Assembly: GCF_000425705.1 (NCBI RefSeq)
Contig: NZ_AUDY01000009.1
Span: 372,001-436,000 of the forward strand
Reading direction: 5' to 3'
DNA length: 64,000 nt
From: Halobacillus kuroshimensis DSM 18393
Lineage (GTDB): Bacteria; Bacillota; Bacilli; Bacillales; Halobacillaceae
A model generated the notes under the pieces. That model ran no database searches. It was not told the origin of the DNA and saw only the letters and a list, made by a program, of their open reading frames with translations. How positions within the stretch are numbered: the stretch's first letter is position 1; each line of letters starts with the position of its first letter. Positions 1-8,637 of the stretch are shown here, piece by piece. A program made the translations under genes and the position numbers.

Positions 1-838
1 TGGTTCCGGATTTAAAACCGTCGATTTAGCTTACCCAACTATGGTTACTAATTTGATGCCGACCATTTTCTCCGGATTGTTTCTTGCAGTGCTGCTCGGC
101 GCGGTCTTCTCCAGCTTTAACTCATTGTTGAATTCTGCTGCGACCATGTTCGCTCTGGATGTTTACAAGCCAGGCTTTAAACCGGATGCATCCGATGAGC
201 AGTTGATTCGGGTTAGTAAATATTTTGGAACCATTCTGGCTTTGGTGTCCTTTTTTATTTCACCGATGCTGATGAGTGCACCGGATGGCCTTTGGGACAT
301 CATCCGTAAGTTTACTGGTTTCTTCAACATTCCAATCATTGCTATTGTCCTTGTAGGGATTGCATCGAAATTTGTCCCCCCTCTGGGAGCAAAAATAGCT
401 GTCATCTTTCATGTAGTGACCTACTATATGCTGGTATGGGGTTTAAATCAGTTGTTTGGTATTGAAATTACCATGAACTTTATCCATATCTCTGCTATTC
501 TTTTCTTCATCGAAGTAGGAATTATGCTGGTTGTGGGATATATACGGCCGCTTTCAGAACCGTATTCTTTCAAACATGCACCAAAAGTGAGCATGGTACC
601 ATGGAAGTACGCGATCCCTACAGCTATTATTCTCTTAAGTTTAATTGTATTCGTTTACATTACCTTCTCTCCAATAGGATTGGCATACCCGGATGCTGTC
701 GTTTCGTCATGGTTCTGGGCAGCGTCAGGCGGTTTAATTGGATTGACAACTGTAACCTTAGTATTTGCTCTGAAAAAGTGGGACAAGAAGTATGATCAAG
801 TTTTAGAAAATCAAACCAAAAAAGCGGCAAATTTATAG
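1..838 (+). CDS. Sodium:solute symporter (SSS family), C-terminal part
   Basis: The reading frame is open from base 2, so this is the last 278 residues of a gene that begins upstream of the window. It reads as several hydrophobic helices and contains the SSS-family segment LGAVFSSFNSLLNSA followed by DVYKP, as in SGLT-like sodium/sugar symporters. A hydrophilic tail (KKWDKKYDQ) ends the protein. It is followed 12 bp later by the sulfoquinovosidase gene, so by context it probably imports sulfoquinovose or its glycerol glycoside with Na+. The family is clear; the substrate is inferred only from neighbours. Confidence 0.85.
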   Translation, partial: GSGFKTVDLAYPTMVTNLMPTIFSGLFLAVLLGAVFSSFNSLLNSAATMFALDVYKPGFKPDASDEQLIRVSKYFGTILALVSFFISPMLMSAPDGLWDIIRKFTGFFNIPIIAIVLVGIASKFVPPLGAKIAVIFHVVTYYMLVWGLNQLFGIEITMNFIHISAILFFIEVGIMLVVGYIRPLSEPYSFKHAPKVSMVPWKYAIPTAIILLSLIVFVYITFSPIGLAYPDAVVSSWFWAASGGLIGLTTVTLVFALKKWDKKYDQVLENQTKKAANL

Positions 839-850
839 GAGGTACCAATT

Positions 851-2902
851 ATGCAGACTAAACTAAAGCAAGGATTGGACATTCACACTAATGGGGGAAC
901 CTTTGAGGTTACATTGGACAGTAAATCTATTTTTAAGCATTCCCCAGCTTCTCCATGTTTATATGTCGGAAGCGGGGAAGAGACTATTGAGATGTATCGA
1001 GGGAATTATCATATTGAAGATTATGTTGTGGAAAGGTTCGGGTTGAAGACCTACGAAATAAGCCGAAAAAGAGATGATGGTTTTCAAATAGACTTTAAAA
1101 GAACGCCTGCAGACACAGAAGTGTTAACAGTGGATTTCCTCTACAAAGACCATAATTTAAAACTAACTTTTTCTGGTGATCGTGAGACGTACAGCCGTTT
1201 TTGGATCCGGATTGCCGCTGATTCTGATGAGAAGATCTATGGATGTGGGGAGCAGATGTCCCATTTGAACCTGCGTGGAAAAAACTTCCCGTTATGGACT
1301 TCAGAACCTGGCGTAGGAAGAAATAAAAAGACGTATACGACATTTCTTGCGGATGTTCATGACAAAGCAGGCGGCGATTATTATCATACGAATTTTCCGC
1401 AGCCAACGTACCTTTCCTCTAAGAAATACTTCTGTCATGTCGATACGACAGCTTACGCAGATTTTGATTTCCGTAAAGATCAATATCATGAGCTGCAAAT
1501 GTGGGAAGTTCCTGAACACATCATGTTTGAAACAGGAGCGGATTTTAAAGAGCTGGTTTCTCGTTTAACGAAGCATCTTGGAAGGCAGCCGGAGCTTCCA
1601 GAATGGACGTATGATGGAATATGGCTGGGGATGCAGGGAGGAACGGATGCTGTTCAGAAAAAAATAGATGAGGCCCGGGAAAAAGGATTGAAGGTGGGAG
1701 CTGTATGGGCTCAGGACTGGCAGGGGAAACGTTTCACTTCCTTTGGACGTCGGTTGAACTGGAACTGGCAGTGGGATGCGAATGAATATCCTGGTCTGGA
1801 TCAAAAGCTTAAAGAATGGAAAGAGCAGGGCATTCGTTTTCTAGGCTACATCAACCCATATTTAATTCTTGATGGACCGCTGTATCAAGAAGCTGCTGCG
1901 AAAAACTACTTTGTGCTGAATCAAAAAGATGACATTTACCTAGTCGATTTTGGAGAGTTTGACTGTGGAATTGTAGACTTGACCAACCCAGACGCTTTCG
2001 AATGGTATAAACGTGTCATTCAAATCTATATGATTGATTTCGGATTAGATGGATGGATGGCGGACTTCGGAGAATACCTTCCGACAGATGCCAAACTCTT
2101 CAATGGTGAGCCTGCCATGCTGATGCATAATGCCTGGCCTGCGTTATGGGCCAGAGTTAATTTTGAAGCAGTCGATGAAGCTGGTAAAACAGAAGAAATT
2201 GTGTACTTCATGCGTGCTGGCTATACAGGAAGTCAAAAATACTGCCGTCTACTGTGGGCAGGTGATCAAAGTGTTAACTGGGATCTTGATGATGGAATTG
2301 CTTCTGTGATTCCTGCAGCTCTCTCAGCGGGGTTAACGGGGAATGGTCTTCATCATAGTGACATAGGCGGGTACACAAGTTTACATGGGAATAAACGCTC
2401 GAAAGAGTTACTATTGCGATGGCTTGAACTTGCTGCTTTCACCCCTGTCATGAGAAGTCATGAAGGTAACCGTCCAACAGACAGCCACCAGTATGATCGT
2501 GATGAAGAAACGATGGATGCTTTCGTACGCATGACAGATATTCATACCACATTAGCTCCTTACCTTAAAGAAATTGTGAAGGAGAATGCAGAAAAAGGAA
2601 TTCCTGTCCAACGTCCTTTATTTATGGAGTTTGAATCTGATGAAAAAACTTATGATATCCAATACCAATACATGTTGGGGAGAGACATCCTTGTAGCTCC
2701 AGTTTATGAGGAATCTGTAAGTCACTGGCGTGTGTATCTCCCAGATGTAGTGTGGATTCATTTATGGACTGGAGAGGAATTTACAGGTGGGAATGTTGAA
2801 GTGGAGGCGCCGCTGGGACAGCCGCCTGTATTCTATAGAAAGGGATCTGAATATGCTGATCTCTATAAGAAAATAAAGGCAGAGTATACGATCGAAAAAT
2901 AA
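851..2902 (+). CDS. yihQ: Sulfoquinovosidase (GH31, YihQ type)
   Basis: This GH31 alpha-glycosidase of 683 residues should release sulfoquinovose from its glycerol or lipid glycosides. Every diagnostic residue I recall for E. coli YihQ is present, at the same numbering: nucleophile D405 in GWMADFGEYLP, acid/base D472 in WAGDQ, and the sulfonate-binding residues Q288, R301, W304 and Y508 (AQDW, GRRLNWNW, HHSDIGGY). Ordinary GH31 alpha-glucosidases lack the R-x-x-W pair. No signal peptide is visible, so it acts in the cytoplasm after uptake by the preceding symporter. A strong AGGAGG ribosome binding site lies just before the ATG. It is the second visible gene of the sulfoglycolytic operon. Confidence 0.95.
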   Translation: MQTKLKQGLDIHTNGGTFEVTLDSKSIFKHSPASPCLYVGSGEETIEMYRGNYHIEDYVVERFGLKTYEISRKRDDGFQIDFKRTPADTEVLTVDFLYKDHNLKLTFSGDRETYSRFWIRIAADSDEKIYGCGEQMSHLNLRGKNFPLWTSEPGVGRNKKTYTTFLADVHDKAGGDYYHTNFPQPTYLSSKKYFCHVDTTAYADFDFRKDQYHELQMWEVPEHIMFETGADFKELVSRLTKHLGRQPELPEWTYDGIWLGMQGGTDAVQKKIDEAREKGLKVGAVWAQDWQGKRFTSFGRRLNWNWQWDANEYPGLDQKLKEWKEQGIRFLGYINPYLILDGPLYQEAAAKNYFVLNQKDDIYLVDFGEFDCGIVDLTNPDAFEWYKRVIQIYMIDFGLDGWMADFGEYLPTDAKLFNGEPAMLMHNAWPALWARVNFEAVDEAGKTEEIVYFMRAGYTGSQKYCRLLWAGDQSVNWDLDDGIASVIPAALSAGLTGNGLHHSDIGGYTSLHGNKRSKELLLRWLELAAFTPVMRSHEGNRPTDSHQYDRDEETMDAFVRMTDIHTTLAPYLKEIVKENAEKGIPVQRPLFMEFESDEKTYDIQYQYMLGRDILVAPVYEESVSHWRVYLPDVVWIHLWTGEEFTGGNVEVEAPLGQPPVFYRKGSEYADLYKKIKAEYTIEK

Positions 2903-2916
2903 AGGTAATAACCTTT
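2901..2916. promoter_or_regulatory. Inverted repeat, possible GntR operator
   Basis: A perfect 6-bp inverted repeat, AAAGGT-aata-ACCTTT, overlaps the stop codon of the sulfoquinovosidase gene. A third AAAGGT follows at 2921. The 75-bp gap before the isomerase is the only sizeable non-coding gap in the visible operon. It could be an operator for the GntR regulator encoded downstream, or a small processing hairpin. No sigma-A promoter of good quality was recognised here. Confidence 0.3.
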
Positions 2917-2977
2917 GTTTAAAGGTAGGTACGTATGTTATGATGTTTTCAAACAGAGATAAAGGTGGGACAGATCA

Positions 2978-4321
2978 ATGACTATGAAAGTGTTATATCT
3001 TCCAATTGGAAGAAAGACGTTTGATCTAGAAGCAGGAGAAATTCAAAGGGGAAAAAGTTCGGAAATGTTGAATGATCTTGGGGTTGAAGTAATTGAACCG
3101 GAGGGGATTCTTACTTCACCAGATGATTTGAATGATTTTTTGAAAGCGATTCCTGAAGAAGAGGTTGGAGTATCAATCTATCAAAGTGTCACATTCGCTG
3201 ATGGAGAATTTGTCGAAACGTTGATCAAACAGGTTCAAGCACCGGTAATGGTATGGTCGATCCGCGAACCAAGCATCAATGGCCGTCTTCGATTAAATTC
3301 TTTAACTGGTGGTAACAGTACCAGTCACGTCCTGAAATGTGCCGGTCATCCGTATTCCTTTCTTTTTGGTAATCCCGAAGAAGCACAAATCCGTGGTCGT
3401 TTAACCAAATATTTAAAAGTCCAGCAGATGATTCAGGATTTACGAGAATTCAAGATTGGTGTCATTGGAGAACATCCTCCTGGTTTCTTCTTCTCCGGAA
3501 CAGACGAAGAAATGCTTCACAAACAACTAGGTGTGGAAGTGAAGCAGGTTGATCTGATGAAAGCCTTTGAAGAATCTAAGAAACTAACAGAAGGAGAATG
3601 GGAGCATGCTGTCGACCGGGCGCAGCAGCAAGTCATTGGCTTAAATAGAAATGACGAAACGGTACAAAGGTTTGCTCAGTTCACAACGTATGTAGAATCC
3701 ATCGTAGATAAGGAGCAGTTATCAGGATTAGCGATCCGCTGCTGGCCGGAATTCTTTAATGAACTGGGAGCGGCTGCGTGCTCCACACTTTCTCAGTTCA
3801 CAGAAGATGGGATTGTTTCTTCCTGTGAATCAGATATACACGGATCGGTTTCTATGTTTATCCTTCAGCAATTAAGTGGAGGGAAATCTCCGTACCTGGG
3901 CGACATGGTTCACGTGAATGAAGCTAGTAATTCAGTAGTTTTCTGGCATTGTGGAGCGGGAGCCTACTCGCTTGCCCACCCGGATCAAGGGGCGAGACCC
4001 GGGGTTCATCCGAATCGTAAACTTGGATTTACAATGGAGTTCGGTTTGAAGCCGGGTCAAGTGACTATGTTCCGTGTCAGCTACACACCGGAAGGTTACC
4101 GGCTGCTTGTTATGCGTGGGAATGCCTTGGATACCCCTAAGCGGTTCAACGGGACATCGGTGGAAGTAGAATTAGAGACAGATATCAACGGCACCCTTTA
4201 CAGTTTAATGGAAGAAGGGTTTGAGCCTCACTATGCTCTTGTTTATGAAGATGTCGTAGAAGAGCTTAAGGAACTGGGGCGTCAACTGGGTCTTGAAACC
4301 ATCGTATATACAAAAGAATAA
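2978..4321 (+). CDS. Fucose/arabinose isomerase-fold sugar isomerase (probable sulfoquinovose isomerase)
   Basis: The 447-residue protein belongs to the L-fucose/L-arabinose isomerase superfamily. The metal-site pattern is visible as E284 and D286 in SSCESDIHG, D309 in YLGDM and H324 in VFWHCGAG. In this operon it would convert sulfoquinovose to sulfofructose, replacing the unrelated YihS isomerase of E. coli. A fucose-isomerase-like enzyme doing this job is, to my recollection, the mark of the variant pathway called sulfo-EMP2 in Gram-positive bacteria. The fold is well supported; the substrate is inferred from the flanking sulfoquinovosidase, kinase and aldolase. The ATG at 2978 has a weak upstream AAAGGTGGG site. 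Confidence 0.8.
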   Translation: MTMKVLYLPIGRKTFDLEAGEIQRGKSSEMLNDLGVEVIEPEGILTSPDDLNDFLKAIPEEEVGVSIYQSVTFADGEFVETLIKQVQAPVMVWSIREPSINGRLRLNSLTGGNSTSHVLKCAGHPYSFLFGNPEEAQIRGRLTKYLKVQQMIQDLREFKIGVIGEHPPGFFFSGTDEEMLHKQLGVEVKQVDLMKAFEESKKLTEGEWEHAVDRAQQQVIGLNRNDETVQRFAQFTTYVESIVDKEQLSGLAIRCWPEFFNELGAAACSTLSQFTEDGIVSSCESDIHGSVSMFILQQLSGGKSPYLGDMVHVNEASNSVVFWHCGAGAYSLAHPDQGARPGVHPNRKLGFTMEFGLKPGQVTMFRVSYTPEGYRLLVMRGNALDTPKRFNGTSVEVELETDINGTLYSLMEEGFEPHYALVYEDVVEELKELGRQLGLETIVYTKE

Positions 4322-4333
4322 GGAGGACACCAG

Positions 4334-5500
4334 ATGAAACACGTCGCAGTAGGACAGGCAGGGGGGCCTACAGCTGTTATTAATGCCACTCTGGCTGGTT
4401 TCGTGGACAGTGTAAAAGAGCGATGTCGATTAACCTTCATTGAAGGAGGATACAAGGGACTGGTGGAAGAAAACTTCCTGGCCGGAGATGAAGAAACGGT
4501 GGAATGGATTAAAGAAAACCGCTTTGTTCCAGGAGCCTGCTTACAATCAGGTCGTTACCCATTTGAAAAGGAAGAAATTTGTGAAGCCGTTCGTTCTCTT
4601 AAGAAGAACAATATCGATACGCTCGTGTTTATTGGAGGAAATGGCACAATGGAAGCCCTTTTCAAAGTAAAAAAAGAAGCTGAGCGCCAGGATTGGCCGC
4701 TTCAAGTCATTGGGCTTCCAAAAACAGTGGACAATGATCTTGGTGGAACGGACCATGCACCAGGGTTTGCCAGTGCAGCCAAGTACATTGCTAAAACGAC
4801 CAAAGATTTAAGCAGGGACTTGTACGCTATGAAGAATTTCGAGCAGGTCCGGGTACTGGAAACGATGGGACGGAATGCCGGCTGGCTTGCAGCTGCGGCC
4901 GGCGCTTGGAAAGAGTATGAAGAAGAAGGGCCTCATTTTACTGCTCTTCCGGAACAACCCTTAAATCGCCATCAGCTGCTGAAGACCGTTCAACAGGCTC
5001 TGGATGACTTTGGATACGCTCTTATCGTTGTCAGTGAAGGTGTTCAATGGGAAGAAGGCAGCCAGATTGAGCTCAACCAAGTAGATGGAAGGACGGTTCT
5101 TGGGGGGATTTCCAAGCAGATCAGTGAATTTATTGGTGAAGAATTGAAAGTCAATACCAGAGCCGAATTACTGGGGATGAATCAGCGGGCCGACACTTCA
5201 TCGTTGTCCACCACTGATTCGAATGAAGCCTATCGAATCGGAGAAGAAGGTGGGAATTGGGTCTTTCAGGAATATGATAAGGTGATGGCTGCTGTTGGGC
5301 GCAGATCAGATGTTTGTTATACAATAGAGATTATACCAGTGAAACTTGAGACAGTTATAGCTGAGGGTGAACGATTACTTCCAGCAACATTCATTAAAGA
5401 CAGGAATGCCTATTATGAATGGCTGGCCCCTTTGATGGGAGGTGACCGTCCTACTTACCCTCCGCTTTCGAAAAGGAGAGTTCAATATAGTGAATACTAA
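4334..5500 (+). CDS. PfkA-family sugar-phosphate kinase (probable sulfofructose kinase)
   Basis: The 388-residue protein is a group A phosphofructokinase homologue. The nucleotide loop reads GGNG at residues 101-104 and the catalytic segment is PKTVDND at 129-135, followed by GGTDHAPGFASA. Gly at position 104 is the state of ATP-dependent enzymes, whereas pyrophosphate-dependent ones carry Asp; Asn instead of Asp at 103 is unusual. The predicted role is 1-phosphorylation of sulfofructose to sulfofructose-1-phosphate. The gene follows the isomerase by 12 bp behind AGGAGGA, and its last 11 bases overlap the GntR gene. Substrate is by context; an ordinary 6-phosphofructokinase role is less likely, because a sulfonate occupies C6. 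Confidence 0.82.
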   Translation: MKHVAVGQAGGPTAVINATLAGFVDSVKERCRLTFIEGGYKGLVEENFLAGDEETVEWIKENRFVPGACLQSGRYPFEKEEICEAVRSLKKNNIDTLVFIGGNGTMEALFKVKKEAERQDWPLQVIGLPKTVDNDLGGTDHAPGFASAAKYIAKTTKDLSRDLYAMKNFEQVRVLETMGRNAGWLAAAAGAWKEYEEEGPHFTALPEQPLNRHQLLKTVQQALDDFGYALIVVSEGVQWEEGSQIELNQVDGRTVLGGISKQISEFIGEELKVNTRAELLGMNQRADTSSLSTTDSNEAYRIGEEGGNWVFQEYDKVMAAVGRRSDVCYTIEIIPVKLETVIAEGERLLPATFIKDRNAYYEWLAPLMGGDRPTYPPLSKRRVQYSEY

Positions 5501-6221
5501 AATTAACCCGAACAAAGATCTGGCCCTGTATTTACAATTGAAGGAATTGTTTATAGATCGAATTCAGAATGGTCAGTGGGAGGCCGATAAACTCATCCCT
5601 ACGGAACAGGAACTTATGAAAGAATTTGATGTCAGCCGCACCACCATTCGTCAAGCTGTATCGATTCTGGTGCAGGAAGGATTGGTGGAAAAGAAACAAG
5701 GACGCGGTACCATAGTCAAGCCGCGGAAATTGAGTGGAAACCTAAGCCAGTTGAAAGGTTTTGCAGAAGAGGTACTGGAAAGAGGACAGACACCTCGTAG
5801 TAAGCTGATCCGCGCAGAATTCAAATCCAATCTTCATCACGAAAAATCTATGTTGGAGATTAAAGACGATGAACCTATCCTGCTTATCGAACGAATACGG
5901 ATGGCCGATGAGATTCCTGTAGCACTTGAACGTACATGCTGGCCGAAAGAAATTGGTGAAATTCTTATCAAGCACAATCTTGATGAAGCACGATACTACG
6001 AAATTCTTGAGAACTATAATATCTATTTAAATAGAGCTAGTGAAAAAATAGCAGCGATTAATGCCACCATTGATGAAGCGGATGCCCTGGGAATAAGGGG
6101 AGGAGAAGCTTTACTTGAAATGACACGATTAAGTTTCGGAGTAAACGAACGCCCTATTGAGTATACGAAAACGAAATACCGCAATGATCAATATCATTAC
6201 AGCCTTGAGCTGAAAAGATAA
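5490..6221 (+). CDS. GntR-family transcriptional regulator (HutC/UTRA type)
   Basis: A winged-helix GntR domain spans about residues 8-80 (VSRTTIRQAVSILVQEGLVE, then QGRGTIV), followed by a UTRA ligand-binding domain to the end of the 243-residue protein. I place the start at GTG 5490, which has AAAAGGAGAG at 5471-5480 at good spacing; an in-frame ATG at 5442 would give 16 extra residues encoded inside the kinase gene and has no better signal. The gene is embedded in the operon and overlaps the kinase stop, so it probably senses a sulfosugar intermediate and represses its own operon. Confidence 0.88.
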   Translation: MNTKINPNKDLALYLQLKELFIDRIQNGQWEADKLIPTEQELMKEFDVSRTTIRQAVSILVQEGLVEKKQGRGTIVKPRKLSGNLSQLKGFAEEVLERGQTPRSKLIRAEFKSNLHHEKSMLEIKDDEPILLIERIRMADEIPVALERTCWPKEIGEILIKHNLDEARYYEILENYNIYLNRASEKIAAINATIDEADALGIRGGEALLEMTRLSFGVNERPIEYTKTKYRNDQYHYSLELKR

Positions 6222-6236
6222 AAGGAGTGGTCTTCT

Positions 6237-7127
6237 GTGCCATTTGTAGATGGAAAAACTTTATTGACTCATGCATATGAGAATCAATACGGAATCGGTG
6301 CCTTCAGTGCTCATAACGCGGAAACAATTCTAGCTATATTAGATGCAGCTGAAGAAAAACAGTCCCCCGTGATGATTCAGATTGGACAGAAAGTGATTCA
6401 AACATTAGGACTAAAACCTATGAAAGAAATGGTAGATGCGTTTGCCAGAAATGTTTCTGTACCGGTCTGCATCCACCTCGATCACAGCCGGCAGTATGAA
6501 CAGACAATGGAAGCTGTTCAGGCAGGGTTCCAGTCTGTCATGTTTGATGGATCCGGCTTAACATTCCAGGAAAATACGAGGATCACGAAACAGGTCGTTG
6601 AAACGGCACGGGCTCTTGGCATAGGCAGCGAAGGGGAAATTGGGAAAATTGGCGGAACTGAGGATGACATTACGGTAGATGAAAAGGATGCGTTGATCAC
6701 AACGACAGAAGAAGCTCTGAATTTTGTAAATGAAACAGATGTTGATTATTTAGCGGTATCGATTGGTACGGCTCATGGGATTTATAAACGAACTCCGAAC
6801 CTTCGGTTTGAACGGCTGAAGGAAATATCCCAGGCTGTGAAACGGCCGATAGTCCTTCATGGAGGTTCAGATGTACCGGATGAACAAGTCCGAAAAGCTA
6901 TTACGATGGGAATCGCTAAAATAAATGTGGACACTGAACTGCGTCAAGCTTATACAAAGGGAATAAAGGAGTACTTGCGGGACCATCCCGATGATATTGT
7001 TCTGGCTGATTCGCTGGGTGCTGGACGAGAATATATGAAAGAAAAGGTGAAAGAGAAGATTGATGTTTTCGGTAGTGCTGGTAAGGCAGATCAATTTTCT
7101 ATGAAGGAAAAGGTCGTAACGTTATAA
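6237..7127 (+). CDS. Class II ketose-bisphosphate aldolase family (probable sulfofructose-phosphate aldolase)
   Basis: The 296-residue protein is a zinc-dependent class II aldolase of the FbaA/GatY/KbaY type. Visible elements are HLDH at 80-83 (catalytic D82 and zinc ligand H83), GTAHG with H180, and LHGGSDVPD with H208. It would cleave sulfofructose-1-phosphate to dihydroxyacetone phosphate and sulfolactaldehyde. The start is GTG 6237 behind AAAGGAG. It lies 15 bp after the regulator gene and 20 bp before the dehydrogenase. A class II aldolase at this step, rather than YihT, fits the sulfo-EMP2 variant; the sulfosugar substrate is inferred from context. Confidence 0.85.
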   Translation: MPFVDGKTLLTHAYENQYGIGAFSAHNAETILAILDAAEEKQSPVMIQIGQKVIQTLGLKPMKEMVDAFARNVSVPVCIHLDHSRQYEQTMEAVQAGFQSVMFDGSGLTFQENTRITKQVVETARALGIGSEGEIGKIGGTEDDITVDEKDALITTTEEALNFVNETDVDYLAVSIGTAHGIYKRTPNLRFERLKEISQAVKRPIVLHGGSDVPDEQVRKAITMGIAKINVDTELRQAYTKGIKEYLRDHPDDIVLADSLGAGREYMKEKVKEKIDVFGSAGKADQFSMKEKVVTL

Positions 7128-7147
7128 CATATAAGGAGGTTGTTGTG

Positions 7148-8581
7148 ATGAATAGTATTGCTACAAGTTATTCGTTTGGGTTATTTATTGATGGAGAATG
7201 GCAGGAGACAGAACAAACATTGAATGTATGGAACAAATACAATCAATCAAAGGTAGGGGAAACGGCAGTCAGTACTGCAGCTGATGTGAACAAAGCTGTT
7301 GCTGCGGCGAAACAGGCTCAAGGTACTCCTTTTTCTCTATACGACCGCTACGAAGTGTTGTTAAAGGTCGCTCAGTTACTGCGGGATCATGTAGAGGAAT
7401 TTGCGGAAATCATAGCCAAAGAAGTTGGGAAGCCCATCAATGAAGCCAGGGGGGAAGTCGGCCGTTCGGCTTTAACGTTAGAGAATTCTGCGGAAGAAGC
7501 AAAGCGGATTCATGGCGAGGAAATTCCCGTTGAAGCTGCCCCGGGATCAGAAAATCGCAAAGCCTTTACAAGAAGGTATCCTGTCGGTGTTGTGGCAGCC
7601 ATTACGCCCTTTAATGTTCCTTTAAACCTTGTCTGTCATAAAGTTGGCCCTGCTATTGCAGCAGGGAACAGTGTCGTTTTGAAACCCGCAGAAGAAACGC
7701 CATTATCTGCATTATTACTTACTAAACTCTTTGAGGAAGCCGGGCTGCCGAAAGGAAGACTAAATGTTCTCACTGGAGAAGGACGTGAAGTTGGTCCATT
7801 GCTTACCGCTAACCAGGAAATAAACATGTTTACTTTTACAGGAAGTCCACAGGTGGGGGAGCAGATCCGCAGGGAAGCCGGACTTAGAGATACCGCTCTT
7901 GAGCTTGGCAATAACTCGGCCACTATTGTGCATAACGATGCCGACGTCAATCAAGCGGCTCAACTTGTGGCTCAGAAAAGTTTTAACAATGCCGGGCAGG
8001 TGTGTATCTCTGTTCAACGTGTCTATGTGCATAGGGATGTCTATGAGGTGTTTATGGAGAAAGTGAAAGAAGCAACTTCCCGGATCAAGTTAGGTGACCC
8101 TTTGGATTCCGCCACCCAAATGGGGCCGATGATTGCAGAAGAAGAAGCCATTCGGGTTGAAAAATGGGTGAACGAAGCGGTTGCAGAAGGAGCTGTTGTT
8201 GAAACCGGCGGAAAGCGTGAGGGCGTTTTTTACCACCCAACGGTCCTCTCTCATGTTCATGCTGATATGAAGGTTTGCAGACAAGAGGTATTTGGTCCGG
8301 TTGTAGCGGTTCAGCCTTATACAAACGAAGATGAAGTCATCTCTCTTGTTAATGATTCTGAATATGGTCTTCAAGCAGGCCTGTTCACAAATAATTTAGC
8401 TTTGGCAATGTACGCAGCTGATCGTATTCATGTAGGCGGACTGATCATCAATGACACGTCAGGGTACCGGGTTGATCATATGCCGTATGGTGGAGTCAAA
8501 AAAAGCGGGACTGGAAAAGAAGGTCCACGCTACGCTATTGAAGAAATGACAGAAGAAAAAATTGTCGTATTTAACTTGTAA
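7148..8581 (+). CDS. NAD(P)-dependent aldehyde dehydrogenase (probable sulfolactaldehyde dehydrogenase)
   Basis: This is a complete aldehyde dehydrogenase of about 477 residues. Counted from the GTG at 7145, the general base is E253 in ALELGNN and the nucleophile is C287 in FNNAGQVCIS. The final step of this operon would oxidise 3-sulfolactaldehyde to 3-sulfolactate, giving sulfolactate rather than dihydroxypropanesulfonate as product. Two starts are possible; ATG 7148 has the better 7-bp spacing from AAGGAGGT at 7133-7140. The gene is followed by a hairpin and the AEC permease. A general semialdehyde dehydrogenase role cannot be excluded from sequence alone. Confidence 0.85.
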   Translation: MNSIATSYSFGLFIDGEWQETEQTLNVWNKYNQSKVGETAVSTAADVNKAVAAAKQAQGTPFSLYDRYEVLLKVAQLLRDHVEEFAEIIAKEVGKPINEARGEVGRSALTLENSAEEAKRIHGEEIPVEAAPGSENRKAFTRRYPVGVVAAITPFNVPLNLVCHKVGPAIAAGNSVVLKPAEETPLSALLLTKLFEEAGLPKGRLNVLTGEGREVGPLLTANQEINMFTFTGSPQVGEQIRREAGLRDTALELGNNSATIVHNDADVNQAAQLVAQKSFNNAGQVCISVQRVYVHRDVYEVFMEKVKEATSRIKLGDPLDSATQMGPMIAEEEAIRVEKWVNEAVAEGAVVETGGKREGVFYHPTVLSHVHADMKVCRQEVFGPVVAVQPYTNEDEVISLVNDSEYGLQAGLFTNNLALAMYAADRIHVGGLIINDTSGYRVDHMPYGGVKKSGTGKEGPRYAIEEMTEEKIVVFNL

Positions 8582-8585
8582 AGGG

Positions 8586-8610
8586 AAAGGGAGTCATGGT
8601 GACTCCCTTT
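8586..8610 (+). terminator. Hairpin between dehydrogenase and permease genes
   Basis: A perfect 10-bp stem (AAAGGGAGTC / GACTCCCTTT) with a short loop lies 5 bp after the dehydrogenase stop. It is followed by CTTAATTT rather than a clean T tract, so it is either a leaky terminator or an RNA-processing or stability hairpin that reduces permease expression relative to the enzymes. Confidence 0.55.
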
Positions 8611-8637
8611 CTTAATTTAAATTATAGGAGAAAGATG

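Noticed and set aside
851-2902. Ordinary alpha-glucosidase or alpha-xylosidase for the GH31 enzyme
   Set aside because: The Q288, R301, W304 and Y508 sulfonate-recognition residues are all present and downstream genes form a matching pathway.
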